Shown piece after piece: positions 49,010 to 60,425 of a DNA stretch of 64,000 bases. A model generated the notes under the pieces. The model was not told the origin of the DNA and did no database searches. It saw only the letters and a program-made list of their open reading frames with translations. The translations under genes and the position numbers were made by a program. This DNA comes from Coprinellus micaceus (lineage: Eukaryota; Basidiomycota; Agaricomycetes; Agaricales; Psathyrellaceae). The stretch lies in assembly GCA_951394405.1 (NCBI GenBank), contig OX596337.1:806001-870000 (forward strand), read 5' to 3'. Within the stretch, counting starts at the first letter, position 1; every line of letters begins with the position of its first letter.

Positions 49010-49339
49010 AGGACCCCCGAAAACTGGGGGAGAGCCCAGATCCTGGACCGGACACAAAAGCGGCCGTAGGCCGCGCGACTTAGGTCCTGACCGGACAAAA
49101 ATTGGCCATTTTGGTGGTGGACCTAGGTGCCAGACCGGACATCTGAGGGAGAGTTGGTGGGCGCCGGAGGAAAAAAAATGGGGGAATTGAGAGAAAAATC
49201 GAATATTTTGGCGGACCGGACAGAAATCTGGGTGCTTTCGCCCTGGAGTTAGGTGTGGACCGGACACCAACCCCCCATTCTGGACCGGACACCACTTTGG
49301 CGTCAGGATCAGAGTTCCTCCCCAGTTTTCGGGGGTCCT
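49010..49339. repeat. Inverted-repeat element with internal GGACCGGACA-like repeats
   Basis: AGGACCCCCGAAAACTGGGG at 49010-49029 has an exact inverted copy at 49320-49339. Between them the word ACCGGACA recurs six times with different spacers. No coding frame. It may be a small non-autonomous TIR element; no target duplication was found at the edges. Confidence 0.6.
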
Positions 49340-50695
49340 GTTTCAGACCATGTGAAGCGCTCTCGGAACAAATTGGCAATGAATTGGACATTGTTATAGA
49401 AGGCAAGAAGAAGTCCTCAGCCGACTCGATTCAACCTATTTCCGAAAGACCGTTCTGAACACTGAACCTGGTATGCTTCCATGATGTGATCATGAGCAAG
49501 GCACGGTAAGCACTTGGCGAAAGGAATACCTGCAAAGGTGACGTACAGGAGACTCGAGTATCCTACTTTCATCGGACTGGGACGTCGGACGAAGCGAAGC
49601 GATTGCCTGGAAAGAGATCGCCCCGATGCCCGTTGCCCACCGGAAGGTATGACCTGGTATGATGAGCGCCAGGTCCACAGGAACTATTCACCTCCATCGA
49701 GGAACCGAGGGAGTGGGTCAAGGTGGGTACCAGCGCCGTTCCTGATTGAGAGGTCAATGGAGCAATTGAAATTTATGGACTCGAACCCTCGTTCACCCGG
49801 AACCATCGTGGGTGCGCTTGGCCCCGCCCCAACTCTGCGCACGGCAGCCTCTCGAGCCTCAAATTTTTTAGGGATCTCGAATATCCATTCCCTCTTGGAA
49901 AATAACCGGGGATCATGCGCCCCCTCCAAGATTCCGACGGTCGGCGTTCCACCATGACGCTTTCTTTGTCCACCCATCGCGACCTAACTTCATCCACGTA
50001 CAATAATTGTTGCGATTTGCATTGCCAGTCCAACACCCCACTGTCGACGCGTGCTTCGGGACCGAGAACTTGAGACGAGGCGCCATGCGCTGGCGTGCCA
50101 AGCTTGATCCAGACCCTCGCAATCGCTGGCCAGGACGTTCTATAGCGATCCGTGTCGCTATGTACGACCAGGATACGACGAAGAGAGCCCGCCGTGTACC
50201 GCTGAGCACCAAATCCAGCGATGTCGCGAAGGATGATGGAGGTAGAAGAGCAAGTCGCCAGGGATCCAAACAAGCGCCCACTGTTTGACGTGTTGGACTC
50301 GGAAAGTGCCGATGGCGTTTTTGATGGCGCCACCTCCTAGGCTCCTCCCCGTCGTACCCGTGTTAAGGGTCATGTGGTATGTAGCCCGAGTTCGACGTTG
50401 TCTAACATAAGGGAAATATCAATTTTATGGAAGACATATTTTGTCCTGCTCTATCGTACACGAAGAGAATATACTGAGAGGTGGTACTGGTGAGGTGGGC
50501 GTACTGTTTAAATACATAGACGGCTACAAACATACGTAGGTCGTCAATGAGAACGAGGTCATATATGTATAAGTATGTAGTTATTAGTGAGCTCAAGGTC
50601 GAATGATAGGCTACGGATAAAAACCTAGATTTACAAACAAGCACCGTCTGCGCGAAACATTAGAAAGGGTCGATAAGGAGCGAAGCGTCTACCCT
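49340..50695. other. No supported gene
   Basis: A minus-strand frame of 186 codons (50333-49773) and several rivals on both strands overlap here; none has a recognisable domain or consistent splicing. The part just before 50695 is the AT-rich 3' region of the RRM gene. Confidence 0.35.
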
Positions 50696-52726
50696 CTACC
50701 GGGCGTAAGGATGGAAGTTGTGACCACCCCTCTGGTTCCTTTGAGGCCCAACGCCAGCATTGGTCATCCCGGCACCACCAGCCTGACCAGGCGTACCCGC
50801 GCCTCTGGGACCCCGGGGGATATTTCCACCCATCCCCGCCCCTCCCGCGCCACCTGCCGCACCGCCAGCCCCCATCATACCAGTTCCCCGACCCATACCC
50901 ATGCCCATCGCAGGGTTACCCATTCCCATTCCCATACCCCCCATACCCATTCCCATGCCCATCCCAGGCCTCATACCAGCACCGCCCATCATGGGGTTCA
51001 TGCCTCCCATACCGCCCATCATCGCAGGATTCATACCAGCGTTCATTTGAATCATGCGGGTGTAGAGAGCGGCAAGGGCTTGCGGGTCGAAACCAGTGGT
51101 CACACCGGCTACAGCACCGGTAGCGCCAGCAGCCCCAGTGGTGCTGGTGGAGTTGAACCCACCGCCTGAGGTCCGTGCGGTGTATGTACCTCCACTGGTT
51201 GCCCCACCGTAGCTCGCACCGTCTTGCTGGTCTTCCTGCAGATTGTCGCGTTGGTATCGGGGTTGCGCGAGCTTGACGTCAATCTACATAAAGAATTATT
51301 TTTAACCGCAGGTCGTACAGAGGGAACGGAACCGGTACGTACGAGCTTTCCGTCAATCTCAAGGTTGCCAAAGCCAAGGAATGGCCGCACGTCCGTGTCT
51401 TCGAACGAGACGAAGCCGAAGCCCTTGCTCCGTCCCGTTTCGCGATCCAACATGACAGTTGAATCAATAACCTTACCAAATTGCGAGAAGAACTCGCGCA
51501 TGGATTCGGACGTTACACTCCCAGGGAGTCCACCTATGAAGAGCTTGGTTGCTCTTTGGTGCTCTTGGCGGGGGATGGCGCGCTTGGGGTCAATCTGGAG
51601 GTAGGACGTTCAGTCTGGCGAAGGGGAGTAGAATATCGCCGGGACGTACGATTTTACCGTCGAGGATGTGCTCTCGAACCATAACAGCATTGACGCTGGC
51701 GGGGTCGTCAAAGGTCAAGAAAGCGAAGCACCTCGAACGACCCGCAGCATCACGCATAATGGTGCAAGCGTCGACCTTGCCAAATTGCGTGAAGTAGTCC
51801 CGGAGGCCGTCTACAAAATACTGAGTACAAAGCGCTAGAGTCGAAGAGGTAAAGTATGTACCGTCTGTGGTGTCCCAGTTGAGGCCACCAATGAACATTT
51901 TGCTGAAGACACCAAGGCGAGGTTGGGCATGCGAGGTATCGAATATGTCGTGAAGATTGACGGCGACAAGTTAAGTGACATGCAAAAGAAGCAGAGTTCG
52001 CTATTAGCATGGGTATGCTAGACAGAGAAGTTATGACAATGAGGAGGAAAGGAGAGAACTCTACTGTCGCGCGTTGAGTAGGTGTCGTGATAGCCTAGCC
52101 TAGGAGATAAATAGGCTGCAATACGCTAGAGCTAGCTTAGACGATGCAACCGACTACCCAGGGGTCATCTAATAGGGCGGTTAAGGTACGAGATGGTTCC
52201 CAACGCGTCGAGTTCGCTCTCTTTGTGGGGCCGCTGCAGTTCAGTAATGAAAGTAAATGCTCACCCTTCATCTTTCATCTCTGACGGTCGAATTGAGCGC
52301 TCGTTGACGGGAATCTTTTGGAGATCGCTGTCGGGTCTCGACAAAGGCGCGTTGGTGGGGAGAGGCTGCTCATACGTTGGAATTTTCTGGGGCTGCGTCG
52401 TCGTTGACGAGTAGGTGGGGATCGCGGAAGTGATAGACTGTACTGGGGTAGGCGTTGCGGTCTGAGTGCTGTATGACGAACCATTGGTCTCCAAAGTCGT
52501 AGAGCCATTTTGCCTCGAGTCTGTCGAGGTAGTCGGTGCGGGTGTGCTGGTCTCTGTCACAGGCTCTGACACCGTGCCGTCCAGCGCCAGTTCTTCACCG
52601 ACTTGGTCGGCGGCAAATTCGGTCTCGTCGTTGCCATAGAGGTCTGTTCCAGAGAATTCAAGCCACAGTTTTGAGTAGAGAATGGCTGTACTCACCACCG
52701 TACAAATCAGCGTCGAGGTCGGACAT
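50696..52726 (-). CDS. Hrp1/Nab4-like hnRNP with two RRMs
   Basis: Six exons (52726-52696, 52643-52265, 51902-51862, 51810-51650, 51594-51343, 51283-50696) give 483 residues. Residues 1-136 are acidic and Ser/Thr-rich (MSDLDADLYGD...). RRM1 starts at about 138 with the RNP2 box MFIGGL and has RNP1 as RCFAFLTF; RRM2 starts at about 222 (LFIGGL) with RNP1 KGFGFVSF. The C-terminus from about 340 is Gly/Met-rich, a low-complexity tail with GMGMGMGMG runs and an NQRGG/HPYAR end. This architecture matches yeast Hrp1 and metazoan DAZAP1/Musashi; in yeast Hrp1 acts in mRNA 3' end cleavage and export. The unusual 358 bp intron 2 lies before RRM1. Divergent from SNO. Confidence 0.92.
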
Positions 52727-53120
52727 GATGATGGTCAAGAGCAAAGAAATGGTCGGTGCGTGACACGGATTCGCCCCATGAGTCACGCCCTGCTGTCACG
52801 GCCCGTGACGCCGATACCCGCGCTCGGACCAGCTTGGTCACTCCGACCATCGTCCAACGTTCCTCGACGCCGTCGACCGCGATGAGCAGCATCCTCGATA
52901 GCATGTACACCTTTCCGTGACCAAACACTCTCTCAAATCACACCAAGCACCTTGTCTGTTCGGTCAATAATCGCGCCACGGAGGCTTATCTGCGCAATAT
53001 CTCCTGGCACATCCCGGTTCCGGGCCAATATATTCTCGGTGCTTGACCCGGAATGGCGATTCCGTTAATCGATACACCGCGCTCAAGACTCAATTCAACG
53101 TTCAAGTTAACGAGATACCG
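52727..53120. promoter_or_regulatory. Divergent promoter between HRP1-like and SNO genes
   Basis: 394 bp between the two start codons. It is GC-rich near the RRM gene and contains ATATTCTCGG-like AT patches near 53030; no strong TATA box. Confidence 0.5.
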
Positions 53121-54025
53121 ATGGGTGTTGGAGGGACGTCTGTGACTGTAGGGATCTTGGGTGCGTGCCGTCGTCGTTGGCGGTAACAATCACAGCAACT
53201 CACTTCTGCTTAGCTCTCCAGGGTGCCTTTGTGGAGCACGAGGCGGCCCTGCAGAGATTGGATAGAACAATAGAGGTCGTTCTGGTCAAGACTCCAGAAG
53301 ATCTAGAAAAATGTGACGCGCTCATTATCCCTGGAGGAGGTGCGCGAACCCATTCCGAAGTCGGGAATTCCAATATCTCACCTGGTTCTACAGAGAGCAC
53401 AACGATCGCACTGCTCGCACGACTATCGGGCCTAGTGGATCCCCTCAAAAAGTTCGTCTCGGAACGACCAGTATGGGGAACCTGTGCTGGTGCTATTCTT
53501 CTTTCGCAAACCGTCGAGAACACAAAACGTGGGGGACAAGAGGTTCTCGGTGGGATGAGCATCGGCATCGCGAGGAATGGATGGGGCTCCCAGGTGCGCT
53601 CTATTCCAGTGGGTCGTCGCATGTTTCACCCTAACTCTGGGTTAGATCGAATCTTTCGAGGCGGACCTCACGGTCAGCGGCCTCAAAGATCCAGAGAACC
53701 CCTTCCGGGGTGTGTTCATTCGCGCACCTGTATGTCACCTTGTGCTCGAGATGCTATTTTGGTGCTGATGCTCTCCCAGGTGGTAATCGAACTCAAACCC
53801 ACGGCAAACGACCCGCCAATCGAGGTCGTTGCGTCCCTTTCACCCGAATTGTTACCCCCAGCCCTCTCAGCACCAGGCCATTCCAACGAACCCAGGACAT
53901 TCGTTGCGCTGAGACAAGGCCTTCACTTCCTTACGACTTTCCACCCCGAATTGACCCGTGACGACCGGTTCCACGAATATTTTGTTGGAGAGTGCGTGCT
54001 CCCCCAACGCTCTCCGAAGGGTTAA
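53121..54025 (+). CDS. SNO1: Pyridoxal 5'-phosphate synthase, glutaminase subunit (SNO/PDX2)
   Basis: Exons 53121-53160, 53214-53339, 53394-53593, 53646-53729 and 53780-54025 give 231 residues. The intron at 53340-53393 is 54 bp and in frame, so an unspliced reading would add 18 residues inside the GGEST motif; its removal restores IIPGGESTTIALLAR. Class I-like glutaminase features: VGILALQGAFVEH start, GGEST oxyanion loop, the nucleophile in VWGTCAGAI (Cys about 86) and the His/Glu pair in FHPELT near the C-terminus. It frees ammonia from glutamine and passes it to the SNZ/PDX1 subunit, which makes PLP. The partner gene is not in this window. Confidence 0.93.
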
Positions 54026-54254
54026 AGGCACGTAACCATGCTTTATTTACACTGTATGTATTGGATAGACTTCTATTAAGATTTTGCAATGAGTTCACCT
54101 CTTGGATTACCAGCTAGCCATCGTCCGAGTCTCGTAAGCCATTTGCTCACTTCCGAGTTTCGTTTCACTGAGGAATGCCCCAGGTTCAGCTTCAGCGCTT
54201 CAGCCTTGGTATCCATCTCCACGTTTGCGAACCATGCTTCCGTTGCACTGGTAT

Positions 54255-54263
54255 ATAAATAAG
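54255..54263. repeat. Target site duplication ATAAATAAG, left copy
   Basis: Identical to 55126-55134, immediately outside the other terminal inverted repeat. Confidence 0.85.
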
Positions 54264-55125
54264 GGATAATTCTATTGAGAAACCCCCGTTTCCCGGAAAC
54301 CCTGGGGGTTTCTGCAATCATCGCTACGTTTGATGGGGACAATATTTGCACACCTTTGTACCAACGGCCGGTGCTTCGGGGACTGGCGGCCTGCTACTTT
54401 AGGCGCCCATAGCCTCGTTATCAAGTTCACCCGTGAGGAGGCTACTCCCGACTTATCAGTACGTAACCAGGACATCTTTGGTGGACCCCCAACACCATCT
54501 TTCTCTGTATCAAAGGCCATTGAGAATTTGAGAGAGGTGTACGAGTGAATTAGCGCCGAGAGCCCACTCGGTGACCCCTAACCGTGTTTAGTAAAACCGA
54601 GGACCACTGACTTGTAGGAAGGTATTACGGGAGGGCGGAGTAGGAGAAGATACTGCGCATGGGCCCTGAGATGGGTGATTATGACTTCACAACAATGCTC
54701 ACCCACATTGTCAATTATTTGGAGATATTCCCCCGAAACCCAGTAGCTCAAAGGAGACATCGAGCAAGGGGTATAAGTACGCCTTTCCACACAGCCAGGT
54801 ATGCTACACCATTGGGCCTATATCATTGAACCGACACATCCGGGAGAGTGACACACAGTCCACCCATATCCGAGCATCATGTACCTCCCAAACGTCCACA
54901 TGCGCAACACAATATATTGGCTCAGTCCACCACATTCCCTCGAAGCGACAATCAGAGGTCCAGAATGACCACCTCCCGCTCATCCCATCGCCCTTGGGAT
55001 GGCCTCCGGGTCCGGTACCGGATCACCCTTGGGGAGCCGGCCGCGCGTTATCCAGGGTTTCCCAATAGGTTATCGAGAAACCCTGGGGTTTTATGGGAAA
55101 TGGGGGTTTCTCAATAGAATTATCC
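54264..55125. mobile_element. 862-bp non-autonomous TIR element with 9-bp target duplication
   Basis: Both ends carry the same 31 bp inverted repeat, starting GGATAATTCTATTGAGAAAC, with one mismatch (54264-54294 and 55095-55125). Just outside, ATAAATAAG occurs as a direct repeat at 54255-54263 and 55126-55134. Further AAACCC/GGGTTT words lie just inside both ends. No transposase frame is present. A 9 bp duplication suggests a Mutator-like source, but the superfamily is uncertain. It lies between SNO and the carboxypeptidase gene. Confidence 0.9.
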
Positions 55126-55134
55126 ATAAATAAG
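55126..55134. repeat. Target site duplication ATAAATAAG, right copy
   Basis: Identical to 54255-54263. Confidence 0.85.
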
Positions 55135-55295
55135 CACGTATCATCTAGCGTTACTGATGATAGACATATGGATCTTCGCTGAGATAGGTGAGCGCTTCTC
55201 TCTCCATGTGCTTCTTCTCACAAATTCTCAACCGTTCATGTCAGAGTTGTTTCGTTGCATGGGAGTCAATCCCGACGATGAAGGAAGGGAATGAC

Positions 55296-55305
55296 ATAAA
55301 TATAA
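55296..55305 (+). promoter_or_regulatory. Putative TATA box of the carboxypeptidase gene
   Basis: ATAAATATAA lies 58 bp before the ATG at 55354, followed by a C-rich leader (CCTCGCGCTCCACCCTCCC), a usual arrangement for an expressed fungal gene. Confidence 0.5.
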
Positions 55306-55353
55306 CACTGAGCCGACCGCACCTCGCGCTCCACCCTCCCTGAATTCCCTTCA

Positions 55354-57447
55354 ATGCGCCTCACACTGCTCAACGTCTGGGTCGCGGTAGCGTCCCTCAC
55401 CCTCTTGGGAACCGCCGACGCGCGTCAGGTCACCAAAGCCGAACTACGCGCGAGGCAAGCCAAGGCTGCAGAGAACTGGGAACGCGCTGCCGCACACACT
55501 CGCGACCACAAGCCTCTCCAGCAACAAACGCGTCGAGGACTCACGTTTTCGAACCCGAAAGCAGCAGAGTTCCTGGTAGATGGGGCGAAGATACCCGATG
55601 TTGATTTTGATGTTGGGACGAGCTATGCTGGGTTGCTTCCAATCAGCGGGAACGCGAACGAGACGAGGAAGGTGCGTGCGCTTTTGCGTCTGGGATTGGA
55701 CCTTGTTCTGACACGTAGCCGTTCTATAGCTTTACTTCTGGTTCTTCCCTCCCGGCCCTCAAGGAAGCGAGGATGATCTTATCTTCTGGACGAATGGAGG
55801 TCCGGGGTGTTCGTCGCTCGAGGGGTTGTTTCAAGAGAACGGGGTAAGCAGTGTACCTCTTATGAATATTCCAGCATGCTTATACAGATAAACCCTACCT
55901 ACAGCCCATGTCATTGAGCTGGGGACGCGCCAAGCCCACCCAGAACGAGTGGAGTTGGACGAACCTTTCCAGCGTGCTCTGGGTTGAGCAACCCGTTGGG
56001 ACGGGTTTCTCGCAGGGTAAGCCGAACATCAAGGACGAGAAGGATCTGGCGGCGCAGGTTGTTGGGTTTATGGAGCAGTTCTTGGAGGTCTTTTCAGAAC
56101 TGAAGGGCAAGAAATTGTACCTCTCTGGTGAAAGCGTAAGCCTCGCACGCCAGTACCCTGGTTGAATCCTGCTGATCCCCCTCTGGTTCAGTATGCTGGG
56201 AAATACATCCCTTGTAAGTTGTGTCGTGGCGTGCTCCCTGTCAGAAGGTTCATCATGCATGATAGACATTGCCGACTACATCTACTCCCACCCCAAGAGC
56301 TTGGCTTTAGACTTGCAGGGAATCTGGATCGCTGATCGTAAGTCAAACCTCCCCTTCCACGCAAAGACTAGCTCACGAATGCACCAGCATCCCTGACATA
56401 CGATGTGGTCCAGCAACAGATTCCTGCCGTCGACTACGTGCATAAGTTCGAGAACGTATTTGCACTCAAGTAGGCAGCTCTTCACGGTCCAATATCCGTT
56501 CGCTAACCGAGGCTCACCTCCACAGCAAAACCATGATGCAAACCCTCGACCAGAGGGCTGCGAAATGTGGATACACAGACTACATGAAGAAATACGTGAC
56601 GTACCCTCCCAAAGGCCTGCTCCCCCTCCCCAACAAGACGAGTCGAATCTCCCCCGAATGCGACGTCTGGGACCTGATATTCGAGGCGGCCCTCAATGTC
56701 AACCCCGCCTTCAACGTCTACAGGATCTTTGATACATACCCCATCCTATGGGACGTCCTTGGATTCCCGTTAGCCCTTTCCTCGTCACGCACGCTTCGAC
56801 TTCATCTCACCATTGGCCACTTTACAGAGGTTCCTTCCCTGACGAACAATCCCCCATCTATTTCGACCGCCTTGAAGTCAAGAAGGCCATCAACGCCCCT
56901 ACCGATGTGAAATGGGAGGAGTGCTCTAGCGTGAACGTCTTCCCGACGGGAGACAAGAGTCCCTCATCAGCGCTGTCTGTTCTGCCCGGTGTGATCGAGA
57001 AGAGCAAGAGGACAGTCATTATCCATGGCTTGGCGGATTTCATCCTTATGGCCGATGGGACCAGGATTGCCATTCAAAAGTGAGTTTCTGAAGGCTATCT
57101 GGACAACGTCACTGAGGCCTTCGACTAGCATGACCTGGAACAACAAGCAAGGGTTTCAGCAGCCCATCGCTGACGATAGCCTCATCGTCGACGGAATGGG
57201 TGCGATGGGTACTGCGCACACCGAGCGCGGCTTGACTTACATCGAGGTGGTCCTTTCTGGACATATGTGCGTTCCTTCACCCCTTGTAGTGCTTCAGGGG
57301 CTGACCTTGCTATATTAGGATCCCGCAATTCTCGCCTGTTGTAAGCCCAAAGCTATTCCTGCCTCGTGGTTCACTGGGCTAACTGCGATCCCATAGGCCG
57401 CGTTCCAGAGCATGAAATATCTCATGGGTTATAGGAACACCCCTTAG
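55354..57447 (+). CDS. Secreted serine carboxypeptidase (peptidase family S10)
   Basis: Eleven exons (55354-55671, 55730-55843, 55905-56135, 56192-56213, 56266-56337, 56388-56469, 56526-56768, 56828-57079, 57129-57266, 57319-57340, 57397-57447) give 514 residues. A signal peptide ([19 protein letters not shown], cut near ADA) leads into a propeptide-like region. The substrate-carboxylate motif [10 protein letters not shown], the nucleophile in GESYAG (Ser about 221, split by an intron), the Asp in [12 protein letters not shown] (about 431) and the His in SGHMIPQF (about 490) make the full triad. NxS/T sites are present. It should remove C-terminal residues from peptides, outside the cell or in the vacuole. 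All catalytic residues are kept. Confidence 0.93.
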
Positions 57448-58088
57448 GCAGCACGGCATTGCGTCGACCCACTGGTATCTCCTTTCTTCAATACACTACT
57501 CCGAGAACTTACCTTGAATGCATCTCCTCGATTGTTGAGCACCCCTCAGCCCTGTTCATATCGTATCCTCTGATCGTCGCTCAGGCTGCCAAGGCTCATA
57601 TGAATTGTCCGAAATTTTGAGAGACCGCGCCCACACAGGCCGACGAGTTCCGTCCGCACCCCTGCCCTGGACGCGTGCCAAACGCCTGGATCATTCTCGA
57701 TTGCCACTCAGCCGAGGCAAACGCAAGTCGATAAACGCAGTTCCCGTGAGCCTGCAAGCAGACCTGACAATGAGATTGCGAGTGACAAGGAAGCCCGCAT
57801 AGTTATGAAATGTCAATATATACTCGTCATTGACCGACATTATCGGTGCCCAGGTACTCATCGAAAGTCTTGAAACGATGATTGGTTCTTCCATCGTAGG
57901 CGCCCAGCACCCACGGGTGCACTGCCCCTATGATGTTGTTATATTATGCTCTGTTCGATGCTTGGCGGTGCGGACTCTTTCACCCACCAACGCCGTACTC
58001 ATCGTGGCCAAAACACTTGGTACGCTCTATATACTCCCTCGGTTCGCCGAATTCTGAGTGTATTCACTCAACTCTACAAGCTTTGGGG
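57448..58088. other. No supported gene; promoter of the F-box gene
   Basis: The plus frame of the F-box gene is open upstream to 57930 but the first credible ATG is at 58089. No other credible frame. TATATACTCC at about 58026 could be its TATA box. Confidence 0.4.
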
Positions 58089-60155
58089 ATGAAGCGAGGG
58101 GGGAATGATACCCAAGTAATTGCCAACCTCTTGAAGAACAACGACCCACCCTCCGATGACCAGCGCGTCGTTCTCTCGACGAGGCTCAGGGACCTCGAAG
58201 TCGAGTTCCAGCTCATCGTAGGCAAGGCCTTTAGCAGCGAACTCAAGGAGAGCCAGCTCCCAAGAGCCGCCAAAAGGCCACACAAGGCGATACAACTCCG
58301 CCGAACCTTGCTGTGCGGGGTTAGGTCGCTGCCCGACGAGCTGCTGCAGACGGTGTTCGAGTTCGTGGTCTTCAACGAGGATGGCAATCACAGCTCCCTC
58401 TCACTTCGACGCCTATGCAGTGTATCGAGACGGTGGCGGCAGGCCGCTACCGGGCACTGTATCCTCTGGACCAAGCCCGCCCCTATCAACCTTCGGAGCA
58501 CCAGACACTATCGCATTCGCAAGACCACTAATCGGCTCAAACTCTACCTTTCTCGCTCAGGGAACCTACCCATATCGTTCAAGCTCTGGCTATACCATCC
58601 GGTATGGGAAACGACCAAGGAGTTCATCCAAGAACCAGTGCAGTTACTCATGGACCAGTCCCATCGGTGGGATGTCGTCGAGTTGCGAACGCCTCTCGCC
58701 TTCTACGAGCATCTGACCCCGATTCGAGGGAAGATCCCAAGACTTCGAGAGCTAGAAATCGACACCGATTGGCGAAGTGACAACGATCCCACCGACAAAA
58801 AGCTCAACATCGACTGCTTCGCCAAGGCGCCATCACTGCGGAAGGTCACATACGATACTCGTTATGCGTTCAGAACCAGCTGGGCAGAACCCGACACTGT
58901 TATTCAATTCTCTCTCCCATGGTCGCAGCTCCACGAATTCAATGCCAGCGCCCAGTGCGATACTTCTTATCACGACATCCTCCAAGCAGAACCGGTTGAT
59001 CTACGCCGGCTGGAGTACTTCGCATCAACCACCAACTTGCTGTACGATTCCGGCCCCCTCACATTACCCAACCTCACAAAACTCATCTTCCGCACATACG
59101 AGCTCAACAGCGAACTGGACATTCTCGCTCACCTCGACCTTCTAACCCTCCCCGCCCTAACCCACCTTGAGATCCGTGGCCTTTCGTCGCCGACCATGAA
59201 CCGTCTCTACGACCGAGTCCTCAGTCTGGTGACCAGGTCGAAGTGCTCCCTGCAATGTTTGTGCATCCACGCATCGGAGGGCTTCACAAGTGGCCAATGG
59301 ATGCCATGCTCCAAGCTGCTTGCATTATGCCCCGAGCTAACGCACTTACTACTCGCGTCTCCCGAAGGCGATCTCCTCAACACCCTCATATACGATCCTG
59401 AGTCCCCATCCCCCATGCTCCCCAAGCTAAAGGTCTTTATCGTTCGAAATTCCGACATCGATGGCGTGAGCAGGGTTCTCGATGCTTCGGCGCTAATGAG
59501 GGTCATCAAGTCGCGGACGGAGGGGCTCCCTGAAGGGACGCAGCAGGCACTCGAGGAGGTGACATTCATTTGGGACGATGCGGAGATGCTGCAACTTCAG
59601 ATATCTTTCATGGAGTTGGCGGATACGCAGTCGGAGGAGAGCTCAGCATTCAACATCGCACGGACGGCGACGGAAGAGCTGGCCGCAAGGGCGAGGCTCA
59701 GCCTCGACTCCCAATTCAATCGATGGTGGCATCGTCGGCGCGCTTACTTCAACCCCAAACTACACCTGGAGATGAACAAGTTCTTGTCGCAGCTAGAAGA
59801 TCTTGACTTGGAAAAGCATGATACCCGTCCATTTATGGTATGTCTAGACTTTTCCACTGTGTGTTACGAAGCTGAAATGGCCCTATTGTAGAGAAGAGGC
59901 ATTCCGTACCTCCTACGGAGCGCCTCCAATAGAAGTGCAGGGCGCATTCCAGGAGATCGTGTATTCCGCTTTCGATCTCGAGCTTCAAAGCTGTGCGAGA
60001 AGTGGAAACCTTACCTCTTACGGGACGCCGAACCCTATTATTGGTGCTTCTACGGGGATGCGACAGCGAGCATGCGGTGGAAACCGAGCGATTACTCTGA
60101 AGGTGAGGCCCACGGTTGTCCTTCTAGGTCTCAATCCTCATGGCGTCGGTCATAG
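58089..60155 (+). CDS. F-box protein with LRR-like C-terminal part
   Basis: Exons 58089-59837 and 59892-60155 give 670 residues. The ATG at 58089 (MKRGGNDTQ) is chosen because nothing upstream looks conserved. A helical leader of about 70 residues is followed by the F-box at about 80-125 (LPDELLQTVFEFVVF...LRRLCSVSRRWRQAATGHCI LW pattern). The rest shows spaced Leu-rich segments (LRELEIDT, LTHLEIRGL, LPKLKVFIVR) as in F-box proteins with leucine-rich sensors, and a conserved end with RGIPYLLRS and MRWKPSDYSEG. It would recruit substrates to an SCF ubiquitin ligase through Skp1; targets unknown. Such genes are greatly expanded in Agaricomycetes. Confidence 0.87.
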
Positions 60156-60425
60156 ATACCTCAGATACCAAAGACAACTCAAAAGAGTCGAGGCTATGGA
60201 AAGATATCAGCGGCAAAGCCGAACCTTCCGGTCAGACCCTCACCTGGTTTTAACTTCTCACATTTATTGTCACCCTATATCCTATCGCCACACTAACGAT
60301 CCGCTCATGCCTTCAGGTCCCTTGGTTGTATTTAGTTTTATTTACATGTAACCTTTATATCCCTCCCTGTAGTTACCGTAGATACCTGTTGTAAACTTAC
60401 ATATCCTATCCGCGCGTGGTTCTCC
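60156..60425. other. Convergent 3' region
   Basis: 270 bp between the F-box gene stop and the ENGase stop. AT-rich, with TTTAGTTTTATTTACATG near 60330 probably serving polyadenylation on one or both strands. Confidence 0.4.

Noticed and set aside
49775..49800. tRNA T-loop-like GGGTTCGAGTCC on the minus strand
   Set aside because: No acceptor stem, D arm or anticodon arm can be formed at the right distances.
49773..50333. 186-codon minus-strand frame
   Set aside because: Rival frames of similar length exist on both strands, composition is unlike the neighbouring genes, and there is no domain.
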